A stretch of DNA of 7,106 nucleotides from Patescibacteria group bacterium (GTDB lineage: Bacteria; Patescibacteriota; Minisyncoccia; Phycocordibacterales; UBA5272). A program made the position numbers and the translations under genes. The notes beneath the pieces are model-generated. The model saw only the letters and a program-made list of their open reading frames with translations, was not told the origin of the DNA and made no database searches. The stretch spans positions 1-7,106 of the forward strand of contig JAUPLJ010000030.1 in assembly GCA_030837425.1 (NCBI GenBank). The letters run 5' to 3'. The first letter of the stretch is position 1; each line of letters opens with the position of its first letter. This document shows, piece by piece, positions 6,510 through 7,106 of this stretch.

Positions 6510-6581
6510 TGACCCTATGGGGAATCGAACCCCAATTTGATCCGTGAAAGGGATCTGTCCTAACCGTTAGACGATAGGGCC
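6510..6581 (-). tRNA. tRNA-Glu (anticodon UUC)
   Basis: On the minus strand a complete 72-base cloverleaf folds. The acceptor stem GGCCCTA/TAGGGTC includes one G-T pair. The D arm contains the conserved AACGGTTAGGAC. The anticodon stem GATCC/GGATC closes loop CTTTCAC with anticodon TTC at 6548-6546, and a four-base variable loop follows. The T arm is TGGGG/CCCCA around TTCGATT. The discriminator base is A at 6510. It is followed by CAAA, so CCA is not encoded and must be added by the CCA-adding enzyme. Sequence and anticodon agree with bacterial tRNA-Glu, which decodes GAA and GAG. Confidence 0.96.
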
Positions 6582-6587
6582 ATAATT

Positions 6588-6633
6588 GCTCCTCTGTGAA
6601 AACGGAGGAGCGCTTTATGTGTAAAAATAAAGC
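6588..6633 (-). other. Two abutting hairpins in the tRNA-Glu 5' leader
   Basis: Two inverted repeats touch each other. The first is 6588-6596 with 6603-6611, with GCTCCTC/GAGGAGC as its outer seven pairs, one non-Watson-Crick pair and a six-base loop. The second is 6612-6618 with 6627-6633, GCTTTAT/ATAAAGC around eight bases. Both lie between the minus-strand promoter and the tRNA, the nearer one ending six bases before the tRNA 5' end. Neither is followed by a convincing T-run on either strand, so they do not look like ordinary terminators. They may be leader structures around the RNase P site. Confidence 0.5.
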
Positions 6634-6659
6634 TAAATTTTAAAAAACGGGACAAAAAT

Positions 6660-6687
6660 ATTCTAACACAAAATCTATATTTTTCAA
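6660..6687 (-). promoter_or_regulatory. Promoter for tRNA-Glu
   Basis: On the minus strand TTGAAA (6687 down to 6682, five of six to the -35 consensus) is followed by a 16-base spacer and TAGAAT (6665 down to 6660, five of six). A TG placed one base before the hexamer makes it an extended -10. RNA would start near 6653, giving a leader of about 70 bases that contains the two hairpins. The -35 lies three bases after the stop of the preceding coiled-coil gene. This is the best-matched full promoter in the window. Confidence 0.65.
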
Positions 6688-6690
6688 AGT

Positions 6691-7106
6691 CTATTCTTCA
6701 TCTACCAAATCTCTCAAGATTTTCTCTGAGATTTCTTTTACTTCTTTCTCGTCTCCTAATTCTTTTTCCTTTCTTTCTTCTTTTTGTATATTTTTTATTT
6801 TATTTTCTTGTTTTTCTACTTTCTCTTCTATTGCTTTTATTTCTTCCTCTTCTGTTTTTATCTCTTCTTTTATAGCTTCATTTTTATGATGCTCTTTTTT
6901 TATCACGTCTTTTATTTCTTCTTTAATCTCTCCTTCCATTTTTTCAACTCTCATTTTCTGAGTTCCCATAGCTTTCTCAATAGCATCTTTTAAAGCAAAT
7001 TTATTTTCTTTTACCTCCTCTTTCTTCTGTAATTCTTCTTCTCGTACGGTAGACATGTCTACATCTCTAGTATCTCTTTCTTTTCTATTATCATGTCTTG
7101 ATCTTG
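6691..7106 (-). CDS. Glu/Lys-rich coiled-coil protein, 5' end outside the window
   Basis: The minus-strand frame is open from the right edge to a TAG at 6693-6691. An internal ATG at 7056 would give 121 residues. However, about 16 more codons upstream stay open to the window edge, and they have the same hydrophilic character (Arg/Asp-rich, with RDTDRD before the Met). No Shine-Dalgarno site precedes 7056, so the true start is probably beyond the edge. From that Met, about residues 40-95 form a heptad pattern: Ile/Val occupy most a and d positions in EAIKEEIKTEEEEIKAIEEK and the residues after it, which predicts a long coiled coil. No signal peptide, membrane segment or catalytic motif is visible, and I do not recognise the family. 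The strongly skewed composition makes the plus strand a pyrimidine-rich tract. The gene ends just before the tRNA-Glu promoter. Confidence 0.6.
   Translation of the reverse strand, partial: RSRHDNRKERDTRDVDMSTVREEELQKKEEVKENKFALKDAIEKAMGTQKMRVEKMEGEIKEEIKDVIKKEHHKNEAIKEEIKTEEEEIKAIEEKVEKQENKIKNIQKEERKEKELGDEKEVKEISEKILRDLVDEE

Noticed and set aside
6318..6512. Plus-strand 64-codon frame opposite the nucleotidyltransferase and tRNA 3' end
   Set aside because: It overlaps a recognisable minus-strand domain and the tRNA, has no ribosome binding site, and resembles no known family.
6588..6633. Terminator for the coiled-coil gene
   Set aside because: The hairpins have no T-run after them in the minus direction and lie downstream of a good promoter for the tRNA, so a leader structure fits better.
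6784..6993. Plus-strand frame rich in Phe and Tyr that looks like a membrane protein
   Set aside because: It is the complement of the Glu/Lys-rich coiled-coil gene; GAA/AAA codons read backwards give TTC/TTT and TAT, so the hydrophobicity is an artefact.
6691..7106. Plus-strand pyrimidine-rich tract as a regulatory or triplex-forming element
   Set aside because: The strand bias is fully accounted for by Glu and Lys codons of the minus-strand coding sequence.
1..7106. CRISPR array, insertion sequence, prophage or att site
   Set aside because: No spaced direct repeats, transposase or integrase motifs, or duplication of the tRNA 3' end were seen anywhere in the window.

Overview
The window is AT-rich bacterial chromosome with tightly packed genes. 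It most resembles a reduced genome of the Candidate Phyla Radiation (Patescibacteria), probably a parcubacterium. That assignment is inference: it rests on the low G+C, short intergenic gaps, somewhat short proteins, a ybeY-ftsA-ftsZ order without the usual neighbouring cell-wall genes, weak or missing Shine-Dalgarno sites, and a tRNA gene without an encoded CCA. All intact genes end in TAA or TAG and tryptophan is written TGG, so the standard bacterial code fits and there is no sign of UGA recoding.

Layout, plus strand: the last codons of an upstream gene (to 50); ybeY, the 16S rRNA-maturation endoribonuclease (52-453); ftsA, the actin-like Z-ring membrane anchor (458-1630); a strong terminator hairpin, then an extended -10 promoter and Shine-Dalgarno site; ftsZ, the tubulin-like division GTPase (1750-3117), with its own terminator; a consensus TATAAT box, then a flavoprotein of the thioredoxin reductase/AhpF family (best start 3211); and a complete half-size ABC exporter (4207-6000).

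Minus strand, converging on the exporter: a nucleotidyltransferase-fold gene broken by one in-frame TAA (6478 down to 6005), tRNA-Glu(UUC) (6581 down to 6510) with a good upstream promoter and a structured leader, and a Glu/Lys-rich coiled-coil protein that runs off the right edge (7106 down to 6691).

FtsA and FtsZ form the core of the division ring. FtsA carries a C-terminal amphipathic helix, and FtsZ ends in the conserved tail peptide that binds FtsA, so the pair looks functional. FtsZ is nevertheless set apart transcriptionally from ftsA by a terminator and a promoter. The flavoprotein and the exporter are general redox and transport functions with no evident link to division.

The window is mainly housekeeping. 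I do not see a new defence, mobile or biosynthetic system, CRISPR array, insertion sequence or prophage. The points most worth checking are an alanine in the FtsZ tubulin signature, the mixed TrxB/AhpF character of the flavoprotein, apparently leaderless starts, the single-stop nucleotidyltransferase pseudogene, and the paired hairpins in the tRNA-Glu leader.
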